DNA of 64,000 bases from Paraburkholderia madseniana (GCF_009690905.1 NZ_VOSW01000012.1:62001-126000); one strand, 5' to 3'. Positions 35,455 through 44,925 are shown, numbered from the stretch's first letter. Notes: generated by a model from the sequence alone, not told the origin. A program made the numbers and translations.

Positions 35455-36936
35455 TCAATACGCGATGCAGACCGACTTGCTTTCCGTATAAGCATCCACA
35501 ATGGCGTTGCCGTGCTCGCGTCCGATTCCGGACGCCTTGAATCCGCCGAACGGCATGGCGGGATCGACCATGTTGTGCGTGTTGACCCAAACGGTCCCCG
35601 CTTCGATGCCGTCAACCAGCCGCAGCGCCTTGTCGAGCTGATTCGTCCACACACTCGCGCCAAGACCATATTCCGATGCGTTGGCCTGAATCAGGACCTC
35701 ATCGATATCGTCATAAGGCATCGCCACCAGCACCGGTCCGAAAACCTCCTCCCTGACCACGGAAAGCGGCTTGCATGCGCGATTGGCAATGACCGTCGGG
35801 CGGACAAAGAAGCCATCCGCATCAACGGCCGCGTCACGTGACAGGATCTCGCCGCCTTCCTGGCGGCCTTGCGCGATCATTCCCATGACCTTGTCGCGGT
35901 GCCGTGCGGAAACCATGGGTCCCATCTGCGTTGCGGCATCGAAACCGGAACCCAATGTGATCCCATCGGCTACGGCGGCGATACCTTCCACCACTTCGTC
36001 GTAAATCGAGCGCGCAACGTACAGGCGGGAACCCGCGGTACAGACCTGCCCGTGGTTGAAGAAAATCGCGCCGGCGGCGCCTTCGATCGCTTTCTTCGGG
36101 TCGCAGTCGTCCAGTACGATCACGGGGCTCTTGCCGCCCAGTTCCAGCGATGCGCGTTTCAGATCGCCTGCGCATTGGCGGCCGATGATGCGGCCCACTT
36201 CTGTTGATCCCGTGAAGGTGACTTTGTTCACGAGCGGATGCTTGACTAGCGCTGCGCCGGCGGTTTCGCCGCGGCCTGTGACGACGTTGAATACGCCCGG
36301 AGGGAAGCCGGCTTCATAGGCCAGTTCGGCCAGGCGGATTGCTGTTAAAGGCGTTTCTTCCGCTGGTTTCAGCACGACGGTGCAACCGCATGCGAGGGCT
36401 GGGGCGATCTTCCAGACCGCCATCAGGAGCGGGAAATTCCACGGCACGATTGCGGCGACTACGCCTGCTGGGACGCGTTTTGTTGAGGCGTTGTAGCGGG
36501 TGCCGGGTGGGAAGGGGATCGACACGTCGAAGGTGGTGCCCTCGATTTTGGTGGCCCAGCCGGCCATGTAGCGGAGCCATTGGACGCTGCCTGAGACTTC
36601 CAGCATCTTGGAGAAGGCTATTAGTTTTCCCTGGTTTAGGGTTTCTAATGTGGCTAGTTCGTCAGTGTGTTGTTCTACCAGGTCGGCTAGTTTTAGCATC
36701 AGACGTTCGCGAGCGGCTGGCGGTATTCTGCGCCAGGTGTCTGACTCGAAGGCTGCTTTTGAGGTTTTGACCGCGTGGTCGATGTCGGTTTCTGATGCGT
36801 CTGGGAGGTGGGCTAGTTCTTCGCCTGTCGATGGGTTGTAGATGGGGAAGGTTTTGCCTGCGGCGCTTGGGGTTTTTTCGCCGTTGATGAACATTGTGGT
36901 TGGCAGCTTTGCTGGGGTTTTCTGTTCGGGCATCAT
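35455..36936 (-). CDS. Aldehyde dehydrogenase of the amine-oxidation island
   Basis: The 493-residue ALDH has its catalytic Cys in FFNHGQVCTAGSRLYV, the Glu in LELGGKSP, and the C-terminal 'MPFGGFKASGIGREHG'. GGAG lies about seven bases before the ATG, and a second ATG is the next codon. It is close by eye to phenylacetaldehyde-type dehydrogenases (FeaB/PadA), but many aldehydes are possible. It is the third gene on the minus strand after the copper amine oxidase and a membrane protein. This fits oxidation of the aldehyde made by the oxidase to the acid. Confidence 0.88.
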   Translation of the reverse strand: MMPEQKTPAKLPTTMFINGEKTPSAAGKTFPIYNPSTGEELAHLPDASETDIDHAVKTSKAAFESDTWRRIPPAARERLMLKLADLVEQHTDELATLETLNQGKLIAFSKMLEVSGSVQWLRYMAGWATKIEGTTFDVSIPFPPGTRYNASTKRVPAGVVAAIVPWNFPLLMAVWKIAPALACGCTVVLKPAEETPLTAIRLAELAYEAGFPPGVFNVVTGRGETAGAALVKHPLVNKVTFTGSTEVGRIIGRQCAGDLKRASLELGGKSPVIVLDDCDPKKAIEGAAGAIFFNHGQVCTAGSRLYVARSIYDEVVEGIAAVADGITLGSGFDAATQMGPMVSARHRDKVMGMIAQGRQEGGEILSRDAAVDADGFFVRPTVIANRACKPLSVVREEVFGPVLVAMPYDDIDEVLIQANASEYGLGASVWTNQLDKALRLVDGIEAGTVWVNTHNMVDPAMPFGGFKASGIGREHGNAIVDAYTESKSVCIAY

Positions 36937-37029
36937 TTGTCTCCGACGGGGTGATGGTGGTGGTGCTATTCGGTTGTCGCTTTGTTTGCTTGCCTGGGGC
37001 TTTGGCCTTTCCTTGAATTGCTAGTGGTC

Positions 37030-37140
37030 TATTAGCGTTGCCCCTGTGCGGGGCGGCACCTACTTTTCTTTGCATGCCGCAAAGAAAAGTAGGCAAAAGA
37101 AAGCGGCTCAAACCACTCCTGCTAAGTGGGGCCCGCAGCT
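37030..37140. repeat. Putative dispersed extragenic element with 14-bp inverted repeat
   Basis: A perfect inverted repeat (CTACTTTTCTTTGC at 37060-37073, its complement at 37079-37092, loop ATGCC) sits in a conserved-looking stretch that also has CCCCTGTGCGGGGCGG and CTCAAACCACTCCTGC. From memory, closely similar DNA recurs between genes in Burkholderia-group genomes; no second copy is in this window. It borders the end of the membrane-protein gene, whose last residues may be encoded by it. Boundaries are approximate. Confidence 0.4.
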
Positions 37141-38559
37141 CGCAGACGGTAGTGGTGCATCTGGAATCTGTGTTCTCGTGCATTCGGCGTTCGTGACAAA
37201 GGAGTCATACTTCCCGACTTGCACTTCGTGCTCGTCGGAAGAGTCTGCCTGGCGGGAGTGATGGTTTAGGTGCTCGCGGTGCGCCTTTCTTTCGAACCAG
37301 TTGGTTGCTAATGTGCCGGCACATATCAGGTTCGTGATCGCGCTTAGCGCATACAGCACGATGAATCCGTCGCCGAAAAAGTAGGGCGTCGTCGATAACG
37401 TTGCGCCCAACACCATCCCGATGTGGTGCGCCCCGCCGGGACAACCCGCGCTCAATGCGCTGCGCGATTTTTTCCGCAGTTTCATCAGCGCCGGAATCGT
37501 CAGGCAGTCGAGAACCAGAAATATCTTTGCTGCGAGTAGTGCAAGTGTTGGACTGTCCACGGCTGCGAGGACCCCAATTAACGCCGCTCGTAGCACGTAC
37601 AGCACAATCAACATTCGGTTGCTGTTGCCGGAACGGTCGGCGATGAACGCCAGCGCGCAAACGGCACCCGCCGAGAGCAAGATCTGCCATATCGGTTGGG
37701 CGCCACTCATGCCGCAAATCGCATACAACTGGAAACGCGCAAGACTGCCGCTCGATATGCCCGCAAGCAATGCGAGCAGCGCCGTCGTGCCGGTTGCGTG
37801 GATGGCTCTGGGCGACTGATCCGTGTTTTGATCCGCGTACTGATTTCGATCGAAATCCTCATGAGGCAAGGCTGACGAGCCAACAAGATGCCGCCCGTAC
37901 AACAGCAACACGCCACCTACCGCCACAAACAACCCAGCTATCGTGGTGGAATGCTCCAGTCCACTCACATACGCCGGCACGACGCCCATCGCACTCATCG
38001 TGGCAATCAACGTCACCGCCGTCGCAAGCGTGGTGTGTGTCCTGGATACGCGCGACATCAACAGCGGCACGATCGTCATCGTTGCTAACGCCAACGCGCT
38101 CATCCACAACGCGTTGGCTCGTTGGCCGAGGCCGGCTTGCGTCACCAGCGTCGCGGCACCGCTCACGAGCAGCACACACGCCGCACCACTCATGCTCGCC
38201 GTCAGCCGGCGTGCCGCGCCACCGACGCTCGTCACCAACACACGCGCTGCCCAACTCACGCTCGCCGTCAGCCCGCGCGCTGCGCCACCCATGCTCGCCA
38301 TCAACACACGTGCTACCCAACCCACGCCCGCAATTAACCCGCGTACCGTGCTCCTCGCGCACGCAATCCGCCCGTGCACCGCAGCGCCCGCGCCCGCACC
38401 CGCGCCCGCAATCAGCATGCGTGCCACGCCGCCTTCGTTTGAAGTCAGCCGGCGTACTACGCTGCACGCAGTCGCGGGACGCACGCATGCCGCGTCGGCC
38501 ACGCGTGCAGCAGCGAGCCGCGCGCGGCGCGCCATCGAATCAGCGCTTGCAGCAGCCAT
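37108..38559 (-). CDS. Polytopic membrane protein (MFS-like) with 11-residue tandem repeats
   Basis: About 483 residues are encoded between the copper amine oxidase and the aldehyde dehydrogenase. From about residue 130 there are roughly nine or ten hydrophobic helices suggesting a transporter, perhaps MFS, but without clear MFS loop motifs. Before them lies an unusual repeat of about 11 residues (ARVLMASMGGA, ARGLTASVSWA, ARVLVTSVGGA, ARRLTASMSGA) at about residues 85-130. The C-terminal 45 residues are polar and run into the dispersed repeat. The start is uncertain: ATG 38559 overlaps the amine oxidase end by 20 bases, ATG 38535 does not, and neither has a good ribosome site. It could be an exporter or a decaying gene. 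Confidence 0.55.
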   Translation of the reverse strand: MAAASADSMARRARLAAARVADAACVRPATACSVVRRLTSNEGGVARMLIAGAGAGAGAAVHGRIACARSTVRGLIAGVGWVARVLMASMGGAARGLTASVSWAARVLVTSVGGAARRLTASMSGAACVLLVSGAATLVTQAGLGQRANALWMSALALATMTIVPLLMSRVSRTHTTLATAVTLIATMSAMGVVPAYVSGLEHSTTIAGLFVAVGGVLLLYGRHLVGSSALPHEDFDRNQYADQNTDQSPRAIHATGTTALLALLAGISSGSLARFQLYAICGMSGAQPIWQILLSAGAVCALAFIADRSGNSNRMLIVLYVLRAALIGVLAAVDSPTLALLAAKIFLVLDCLTIPALMKLRKKSRSALSAGCPGGAHHIGMVLGATLSTTPYFFGDGFIVLYALSAITNLICAGTLATNWFERKAHREHLNHHSRQADSSDEHEVQVGKYDSFVTNAECTRTQIPDAPLPSASCGPHLAGVV

Positions 38560-40525
38560 GATCCGCGGACTTGCCGTCTTCGACGCTGTTCTGGTCACGC
38601 TCCGACGGTAAGTCCATCGTCGGGTTGGCGGAGAAGAAGTTGTTCGGCTTGAGCATGAAGCCGGCGTATTCCACCGGCATCACGGGGAAGTCCTCGGGTT
38701 TGCACACATGCGTGTGGCCGAAGCTGTGCCACAAAACGATGTCCTCGTTCTCGATGTTGCGGTTCGCCTCGACGTAGCGCGGCAACCCGTCACCGCCCGC
38801 GTGCTGGTTCGGATAGTCGCCGCTCGCGTAACGTTCAGCCGGATCGAATGGTGTAACCCACACGTGACGTGTCGCAAAGCCGCCGCGTTGGCGGACCTTC
38901 GAGCGCTCGTCGGCGAGCATCAGCGGGGAGTCGTTCACGATCAGCTTGTAGCCCGGATTCGCGCCGACAGCGTTCTTCACGTTCGGGTTGGTCACCTTCC
39001 AATAACGTCCGGTGCGGCCGTTCGCCAGGCGTGCGGCTTCGCTCTCGGTCTTGAACACGTGTTTGGTGGTGTCGAAGACGTTGCCGTACGGATTCGTTTC
39101 GCCCATCGGACGCGGCACGAATTCGTGTTCGGTCACGGTGTTGCGCTCGCCGTCCACCATCATGTGCATCCGTGCATTGAAGAAGTGCTGATGGGTCGGG
39201 CCGCCGAGGTTCTCGGTGATCATGCCGCCCCACGGATACGTGTCGCCGTCGGCTACGGCCGAGGTTTGGACGATGCCGGTCAGCTTGCATTCGAGCTGGA
39301 TGGTGCCGTCCTGGTACAGGTACCAGTAGAAGCCGTAGTCGTAGTTGCCGACCGTCGCGAAGAAGGAGATCACGAGGCGTCGCGAGCGGCGCATTTCGAA
39401 GACGCCGGTGCGAAACTCGTAGTGCTTCCACAAGGTGCCGTAGTCCTCTTCGTGCATGCACACGGCGTTCTTCATCACGAACGCATTGCCGAAATCGTCG
39501 GCGGACGGAATGTCGAAATAACGGATCGTGCCGAGGCAATCGCAACCGAGTTCAAGCTGATTCGCCAGTTTGCCGAGGCCGTATTCGCCGGCATCGAATG
39601 CGCTCTTCCAGTAGTGATTCGTGCTCGGGTCGGAGTAGGGCACGCACATCTCCGTCACGCTCGCACGGTAGATGATCGGCCGCGTGTTCTTGCCGTCGTC
39701 CCACGACAATTGATGCAGCACCAGCCCTTCGCGCGGCGTGAAGCCGACCCGGAAGTTCCAGTTCTGCCAGCTCACGTGCCAACCGTCGATCTTGAAGCTG
39801 GGCCCCTCGGGTTGGCTGATCGACAGCGGTTTGAGTGTGCTGCGCGGCTCGCCGAGGCTCGGTGTGTCGTAGTTGTGTTTCGCGCGCGGAATCGGAATGA
39901 TGCGGCCGTCGTCCACCAACTCGATCACTTTCTTCTCGAGCAGATTGACCACCGCCACCACGCCCTCGATCGGATGCGCATAGCCGTTGTCGGTCACGGT
40001 CTCGCGGTAGTAGCTCACGCAACGCACGAGGCGGCGGCCATTCTCGTTCTCGCGGTCGAAGCAGCCGGCGGAAAACGGATCGACCTGGACGCGCTCCAGA
40101 TCCTTCTCGGTGAGGCCGCGCTTCATCACCGCAACGCGCCATGCGTCGTCGCTCTTGACGATTTGCTCGGCGTTCATGAAATCTTCGATCATGATCGGCG
40201 GCTGGCCATATGGCGCCTGATCGAACGGCAGCACGTTGTGCGAGGCGACTCTTTTCTCTCTCAGGTCTACATGGAATTCGGTGGTCGCTCCATTCGTACG
40301 ATCAATTGCCAGGACGAACGCCGTGCGCGAAAAATATTCGCCGGCCTTGAATGCGATCACTTCGGCCTTCGGCGGCTCGCGCAATTCGACCATCGGAAAG
40401 CGCGCGTGCCCGTCGAGGTTTTCGGCGGCCTTCACGAGATCGCAGGCAAGCTGCATTTCGTCCGGACTCAGCGGATCGAGCGGATGAACGGGGGCGTGTG
40501 CGGTTTTCGTGGCATTCGTGTTCAT
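38540..40525 (-). CDS. Copper-containing primary-amine oxidase
   Basis: The 661-residue enzyme oxidises primary amines to aldehyde, ammonia and H2O2. The topaquinone precursor is Tyr395 in VGNYDYGF, matching the T-x-x-N-Y-D/E-Y consensus. Copper ligands are suggested by HQHFF (His-x-His) and a later His in WHSFGHTHV. Family pieces 'PIIYRASVTEMCVPYSDP' and 'FTPREGLVLHQLSW' are clear. The ATG at 40525 fits the family N-terminus; the longer frame to 40852 would run through the promoter. There is no signal peptide, so it is cytoplasmic, like other betaproteobacterial members. It is divergent from the AraC gene, with a shared operator-like site between them. Confidence 0.93.
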   Translation of the reverse strand: MNTNATKTAHAPVHPLDPLSPDEMQLACDLVKAAENLDGHARFPMVELREPPKAEVIAFKAGEYFSRTAFVLAIDRTNGATTEFHVDLREKRVASHNVLPFDQAPYGQPPIMIEDFMNAEQIVKSDDAWRVAVMKRGLTEKDLERVQVDPFSAGCFDRENENGRRLVRCVSYYRETVTDNGYAHPIEGVVAVVNLLEKKVIELVDDGRIIPIPRAKHNYDTPSLGEPRSTLKPLSISQPEGPSFKIDGWHVSWQNWNFRVGFTPREGLVLHQLSWDDGKNTRPIIYRASVTEMCVPYSDPSTNHYWKSAFDAGEYGLGKLANQLELGCDCLGTIRYFDIPSADDFGNAFVMKNAVCMHEEDYGTLWKHYEFRTGVFEMRRSRRLVISFFATVGNYDYGFYWYLYQDGTIQLECKLTGIVQTSAVADGDTYPWGGMITENLGGPTHQHFFNARMHMMVDGERNTVTEHEFVPRPMGETNPYGNVFDTTKHVFKTESEAARLANGRTGRYWKVTNPNVKNAVGANPGYKLIVNDSPLMLADERSKVRQRGGFATRHVWVTPFDPAERYASGDYPNQHAGGDGLPRYVEANRNIENEDIVLWHSFGHTHVCKPEDFPVMPVEYAGFMLKPNNFFSANPTMDLPSERDQNSVEDGKSADHGCCKR

Positions 40526-40641
40526 AAGATTCCCGGAAGGAGTTTGCTGGACCGGACTGCGCGCGAGGCTGCGTGAAACGCATCGAACGCTGAGTCGATG
40601 GCAAATCGTAGGAACCCAATAATATTTTCGCGCTTGCTTAT

Positions 40642-40669
40642 CGCGCCAAATGAACGATAAAGTGCGCCA
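40642..40669 (-). promoter_or_regulatory. 28-bp operator-like site upstream of the amine oxidase gene
   Basis: On the minus strand it reads TGGCGCA, one base, TTTATCG, three bases, ATTTGGCGC and one further base. It contains direct repeats of TTGGCGC-type half-sites 21 bases apart, as AraC-family proteins prefer. The same pattern occurs at 41843-41870 before the permease gene. It lies 117-145 bases before the amine oxidase start. Confidence 0.7.
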
Positions 40670-40721
40670 CGAGGAAGAACACTGCAGCACATCAGCGAAG
40701 ACTTGAGAGGAGACGCTCAGC

Positions 40722-41720
40722 ATGAAAAAAGTCACGCTCAACGGTAGCTTCCCGATGATCCGCGCCGCGGTCATGGGGCCGGTTGTGCGCGCACTCGATG
40801 CATCAGGCGCCAATTGCGACGCGCTGCTCGAAGCGTTCGGCATGAGCCGCAAGCTCCTGTCGAATCCCTATGAAATCCTGCCGCTCACGCGTTACGTGGC
40901 AGCTTTCGAGCGCGCGGCCGAAGTACTCGGCGAACCGTTGCTCGGCTTGCGTCTGGGCAGCGAATTGCAGGTGACGGAGCTCGGGCCGGCGGGTCTCGTG
41001 TTTCTGTCGTCGCCGACCTTGAACGCGGCAGTGCGCAAGTTCTCGCTCGCGCTCGCGTCGTGGCAGAACACCACGACCTGCGAGTTGCTGCGCGATGGCG
41101 AATGGCCGGTATGGACCTATCAGATCGCCAATCCGCAGATCTGGCCGCGCCGGCAGGACGCGGAATACAGCCTCTCGACGATGTGCCATATGATCCGGGC
41201 CGTGCGCGGCGCGGCGTGGAATCCGGCCGAAGTGCATTTCGAGCATGCCGCGCCCGCTGACCTCAAACCGTATGCACGCATTTTCCGCGTGCCAGTGCGC
41301 TTTCAGCAGCCTTTCAATGGCGTGATCCTGCGTCCGTCGGATCTCGATGCGCCGCTCAAAAGCGCCGACACGCAAATGGCGCGCATGATGGAGCGCCATG
41401 CCACCGATCTGATTGCGCGCGATGCGGTGCCCCACAGCATCGCCGACCAGGTGCGCGATCTGGTGACGCGGCGGCTCGCGCACGAAAAGCTGATCGTTGC
41501 CGACATTGCGAAAGATCTCGGTCTCTCGCATCGCTCGTTGCAGCGGCACCTGGCCGAGGCGGGGACTTCCGTGCGGCAGATCGTGCGCGAAGAGCGGCAG
41601 CGTAGTGTGGAAGGACTGCTTGAACGTGAAGGGCTCACCAACGCGGCGATCGCTCGCGCCGTGGGTTATGCCGACGCAACCGTGCTGTGGCGCGCCACGC
41701 GCAACTGGAAAAAACAATAA
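40722..41720 (+). CDS. AraC-family transcriptional regulator
   Basis: The 332-residue protein has an N-terminal ligand-binding domain of the Arabinose_bd type (residues about 20-210). A C-terminal AraC HTH pair spans about 235-332, with 'VADIAKDLGLSHRSLQRHLA' as the first helix-turn-helix. The second HTH ends unusually, GYADATVLWRATRNWKKQ, instead of the typical F-R-R-W-x-G. GAGAGGAG lies upstream of the ATG. It is divergent from the amine oxidase gene and followed by the permease gene; matching operators upstream of both suggest it activates amine uptake and oxidation in response to a substrate. Confidence 0.88.
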   Translation: MKKVTLNGSFPMIRAAVMGPVVRALDASGANCDALLEAFGMSRKLLSNPYEILPLTRYVAAFERAAEVLGEPLLGLRLGSELQVTELGPAGLVFLSSPTLNAAVRKFSLALASWQNTTTCELLRDGEWPVWTYQIANPQIWPRRQDAEYSLSTMCHMIRAVRGAAWNPAEVHFEHAAPADLKPYARIFRVPVRFQQPFNGVILRPSDLDAPLKSADTQMARMMERHATDLIARDAVPHSIADQVRDLVTRRLAHEKLIVADIAKDLGLSHRSLQRHLAEAGTSVRQIVREERQRSVEGLLEREGLTNAAIARAVGYADATVLWRATRNWKKQ

Positions 41721-41842
41721 AGGTGGTGGCGCCGCAGTTGCTTTCATTCTGAAAGCACGTGAAGGCGCAATCTTCACACGAAAAAACTTCCGTTTCCTAA
41801 CTATTCGCTGCGAACCGCACTGCCTGAGACGCTCACGAGCAT

Positions 41843-41870
41843 TGGCGCAATTTATCGAAAATTTGGCGCA
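41843..41870 (+). promoter_or_regulatory. 28-bp operator-like site upstream of the permease gene
   Basis: Reads TGGCGCA, one base, TTTATCG, three bases, ATTTGGCGC and one more base, nearly the same as the site before the amine oxidase. The TTGGCGCA repeats are 21 bases apart, two helical turns. It lies about 140-165 bases upstream of the permease start. Confidence 0.7.
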
Positions 41871-42008
41871 GTTCGCGAAGTCGCTTTATTTTTTAGCTAC
41901 CTACCATGCGCTCACACCGAAACGTCGAACGTCGGTCAAGCGAGCGTCTGGACCAGTATTTCCAGGGTTTAGGCGAGTTCCAGACTAGCCAACAAAATAG
42001 AGGCAGCG

Positions 42009-43460
42009 ATGAATGAACCCTACTCTCCGACCCGTCTGGTCGACGCGGAGAATCCCGTGGAACTGAAGGGCAATACGTTGGGCCTGTGGCAGATCGTGTT
42101 TCTCGTGATTTCCGCGGCCGCGCCGCTTACCGGCATGCTTGGCGCGGTGCCGCCCGCGATCAGTCTGGGCAATGGCGCCGGCATTCCGGGCGCGTTCGTG
42201 ATTGCCGGCGTCGTGCTGCTGATCTTTAGCGTGGGCTTCGCGTCGATGAGCCGCCACGTGGTGCGCGCCGGTGCGTTCTACGCGTACATCACCGCCGGAC
42301 TTGGGCGGCCGTTGGGCATGGCCGGCGCACTCGTCGCGTTGATGTCGTACACCTTCATCCAGATCGCGCTGTATGGGCTGTTTGGATTTTTCTGTACGGT
42401 GATTCTTTCTCCACTCCTGCACACGGCGATGCCCTGGTACGGCTATTCGCTGATCTGCGTGGCCGTGGTGCAATTCACGGGCATCCGCGGTATCGATCTG
42501 AATAGCCGGTTGCTCGGCGTGCTGATGTGTCTCGAACTGGGCATCCTGTTGCTGCTTGCGATTGCGATCGTCGTGCATGGTGGTGGCCCGAACGGCCTCA
42601 CGCTTGCACCGTTCACGCCGGAGCATGTGTTCAGCGGCCACCTCGGCATTGCGGTGATGTTCGCCTTCGCGTCGTTTATCGGTTTCGAAGCGACGGCGAT
42701 TTACGGCAAGGAATGCCGGGACCCGAAGGTGACCGTGCCACGCGCGACGTATGTGTCGGTGATGCTGATTCTCGTGTTCTTCGCTTTCGTCACGTGGACG
42801 ATTGTTTGCGCGTACGGACTGAACGACGTGGTCACCGTCGCGACGAAGCAGCCGGGTGACTTCTGGTTCATTCAATCCGGCAAGTACCTGGGCGGTGCAG
42901 TGACGACGGTGATGAGCTTCCTGTTGCTCAGCAGTATCTTCGCGAGCCTGCTGTCGTTTCATAACACGCTGGTGCGTTATATCCACGCGCTCAGCCTGGA
43001 GGGCATCCTGCCGCAAGCGCTCAATCGCGTGCACGAAAAATACCGTTCACCGTATGTGGCGAGCTATCTGCAAACGCTCTCTGTGTGCGTTCTGCTCGGG
43101 CTCTTCATCGCGGCGGGCAGCGATGCGTTCAACATCGTATTCAGCTGGAGTTCGGCGCTCGGCACGATCGGGATCGTGATGCTTCAAGCGGTGACGAGTT
43201 TTTCCATCATCGCGTTCTTTCGCAAGACGCGCAAGGATACGCGCGTATGGCACTCGTTCGTCGCGCCCCTCATCGGTGGCATCGGCCTGCTGTATATCGG
43301 CGTGATTCTGGTGCGCAATCTCGATGCGCTCAGCGGCTCCGATAGCCCGATCGTCAAGTCTTTCCCCTGGATCGTATTCGCGGTGGCGCTCTTTGGCGTC
43401 GTGATCGGTCTCATCTTGCGTAAGAAGCGACCGGATATCTACGCGCGCTTCGGGCAGTAA
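42009..43460 (+). CDS. APC-superfamily amino acid/amine permease
   Basis: The 483-residue inner-membrane protein has about 12 helices and the family start 'LWQIVFLVISAAAPLTGMLG' and 'SFIGFEATAIYGKECRDP' (the APC helix 6 region and the following loop). Such permeases import amino acids or amines with a cation. Its promoter shares an operator with the copper amine oxidase gene and it follows the AraC regulator, so uptake of the amine that the oxidase consumes is the most likely job. The substrate is not fixed by the sequence. A porin gene follows after 168 bases. Confidence 0.88.
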   Translation: MNEPYSPTRLVDAENPVELKGNTLGLWQIVFLVISAAAPLTGMLGAVPPAISLGNGAGIPGAFVIAGVVLLIFSVGFASMSRHVVRAGAFYAYITAGLGRPLGMAGALVALMSYTFIQIALYGLFGFFCTVILSPLLHTAMPWYGYSLICVAVVQFTGIRGIDLNSRLLGVLMCLELGILLLLAIAIVVHGGGPNGLTLAPFTPEHVFSGHLGIAVMFAFASFIGFEATAIYGKECRDPKVTVPRATYVSVMLILVFFAFVTWTIVCAYGLNDVVTVATKQPGDFWFIQSGKYLGGAVTTVMSFLLLSSIFASLLSFHNTLVRYIHALSLEGILPQALNRVHEKYRSPYVASYLQTLSVCVLLGLFIAAGSDAFNIVFSWSSALGTIGIVMLQAVTSFSIIAFFRKTRKDTRVWHSFVAPLIGGIGLLYIGVILVRNLDALSGSDSPIVKSFPWIVFAVALFGVVIGLILRKKRPDIYARFGQ

Positions 43461-43628
43461 TCGAACAGCGCGCAAGACACCCAGCGCGCGCCAGCTCGCC
43501 ACGTTCTAACAATCGACTGTTGCCGTTCATTGCTGAGCGGCGGCGGAATGGTGTCGTTCGTTCGGGGCGTCCTCGGGGTGTCCTGTTTGTTGTTGCTGAT
43601 TTCACCACTCAACTTCCGGCTAAAAAAT

Positions 43629-44843
43629 ATGGCAGACACATTCGTCAAGCGCTCAGCGCTTGCGCTGGCCGCGTGCGGCCTCGCGATGGGCGCACATGCG
43701 CAATCTTCGGTGACGCTCTATGGCACGGTCGACGCCGGCGTCGTGTACACCACCAACCAGCAGACGACGCTCGCCGACGGCAGTACCAACGGCCACGCGA
43801 ATTATCAACTGGCGGGCGGCAATCTGGTGCCGTCGCGTTGGGGCCTGACGGGCGCTGAAGATATCGGTGGCGGCACCACAGTGAACTTCACGTTGGAGAA
43901 CAGCTTTCTGATCGGCAACGGCGCGATGTTGCAATCGAATACGCTGTTCAACCGCAACGCATGGGTCGGTTTGAACAACGGCACGTACGGCGCGCTGACG
44001 TTCGGCCGTCAATACGATCCGTTCTCCGACTACATGGGTGCGTACGCATCGAGCAATAACTGGGCGACGCTGTACGGCTCGCATTTCGGCGACGTCGACA
44101 ACCTCAACGAAGCGTTCAACTTCAACAACTCGATCAAATACATCAGCCCGAGCTTCGGTGGCTTGACGGTGGGCGGGTTGTTCAGCCTGGGTGGCGTGGC
44201 GGGGAAATTTTCGCAGAACAAGGGCTGGGCATTGGCGGCGAATTACGCGCAGGGTCCGTTGTCGCTGAGCGCGGGGTATCTCGAGTTGAACCAGCCGTTG
44301 CAGGCGGCCTTGGGCGGCACTGCCGGATATATCGGCGATTTCAGTTGCGCGAATGCCGATGCGTCGTATTGTCTGCTGCAGCAGGCAAGCAAGGTGAGGA
44401 TTTTCGGAGCAGGGGGCTCGTATGCGTTCGGCAAGGCGGGCGTGGCGCTCACCTATACGCATACTCGTCTGTCGCAGAGCCAGTATTTCGCGAGTGCGGC
44501 GAGGCCCGCGGGGGAGGATGTCTCTTTCGACATTGCCGAGGTGAATACGACCTATATGCTCGCGCCGGATTTGCAGCTTGGTCTGGCCTATATTTTCAAC
44601 GACGCCAAACCGAGCAGCAGCGCTTCGACACGCGTGCACCAGATCAACCTTGGCGCGGTGTATAGCCTGTCGAAGCGGACGGCGGTCTATGCGGTGGCGA
44701 TCGGGCAGAAGTCTTCCGGCGCCGGGCTGGGGATCAACCCGGCGACGGGGCAGACGGAGAATCTGGCGCAGATTCCGAATATCGTCAATTCGGACACGGA
44801 TAAACAACTCTCCGTGATCGTAGGTTTGCGGCACAATTTTTAA
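43629..44843 (+). CDS. Gram-negative porin (second copy type)
   Basis: The 404-residue porin starts with a signal peptide (MADTFVKRSALALAACGLAM, cut near AHA-QSS). It continues QSSVTLYGTVDAGVVY and ends with the C-terminal Phe (IVGLRHNF). The frame is open further upstream to 43530, but the signal peptide dictates the ATG at 43629; no strong ribosome site is seen there. It follows the permease on the same strand, so it may provide outer-membrane passage for the same substrate. Confidence 0.9.
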   Translation: MADTFVKRSALALAACGLAMGAHAQSSVTLYGTVDAGVVYTTNQQTTLADGSTNGHANYQLAGGNLVPSRWGLTGAEDIGGGTTVNFTLENSFLIGNGAMLQSNTLFNRNAWVGLNNGTYGALTFGRQYDPFSDYMGAYASSNNWATLYGSHFGDVDNLNEAFNFNNSIKYISPSFGGLTVGGLFSLGGVAGKFSQNKGWALAANYAQGPLSLSAGYLELNQPLQAALGGTAGYIGDFSCANADASYCLLQQASKVRIFGAGGSYAFGKAGVALTYTHTRLSQSQYFASAARPAGEDVSFDIAEVNTTYMLAPDLQLGLAYIFNDAKPSSSASTRVHQINLGAVYSLSKRTAVYAVAIGQKSSGAGLGINPATGQTENLAQIPNIVNSDTDKQLSVIVGLRHNF

Positions 44844-44925
44844 TCTGCCTGCGCGGCGCTGGCAAACAGATCAGCGGAGCCAACGCCGCGTCCCGACTCA
44901 CTCAAAGTGCCGCGTGGGGAAAAAA

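Noticed and set aside
38161..38350. Short repeats near 38.2 kb considered as a CRISPR array
   Set aside because: Repeats are contiguous, in frame and coding, with no spacers.
40638..40660. TTATCG...CGATAA inverted repeat in the amine oxidase promoter
   Set aside because: It is largely contained in the 28-bp direct-repeat operator, which is the stronger and shared signal.
44345..44665. Open frame inside the porin gene in another frame
   Set aside because: It lies within the porin reading frame and shows no domain or ribosome-binding site.
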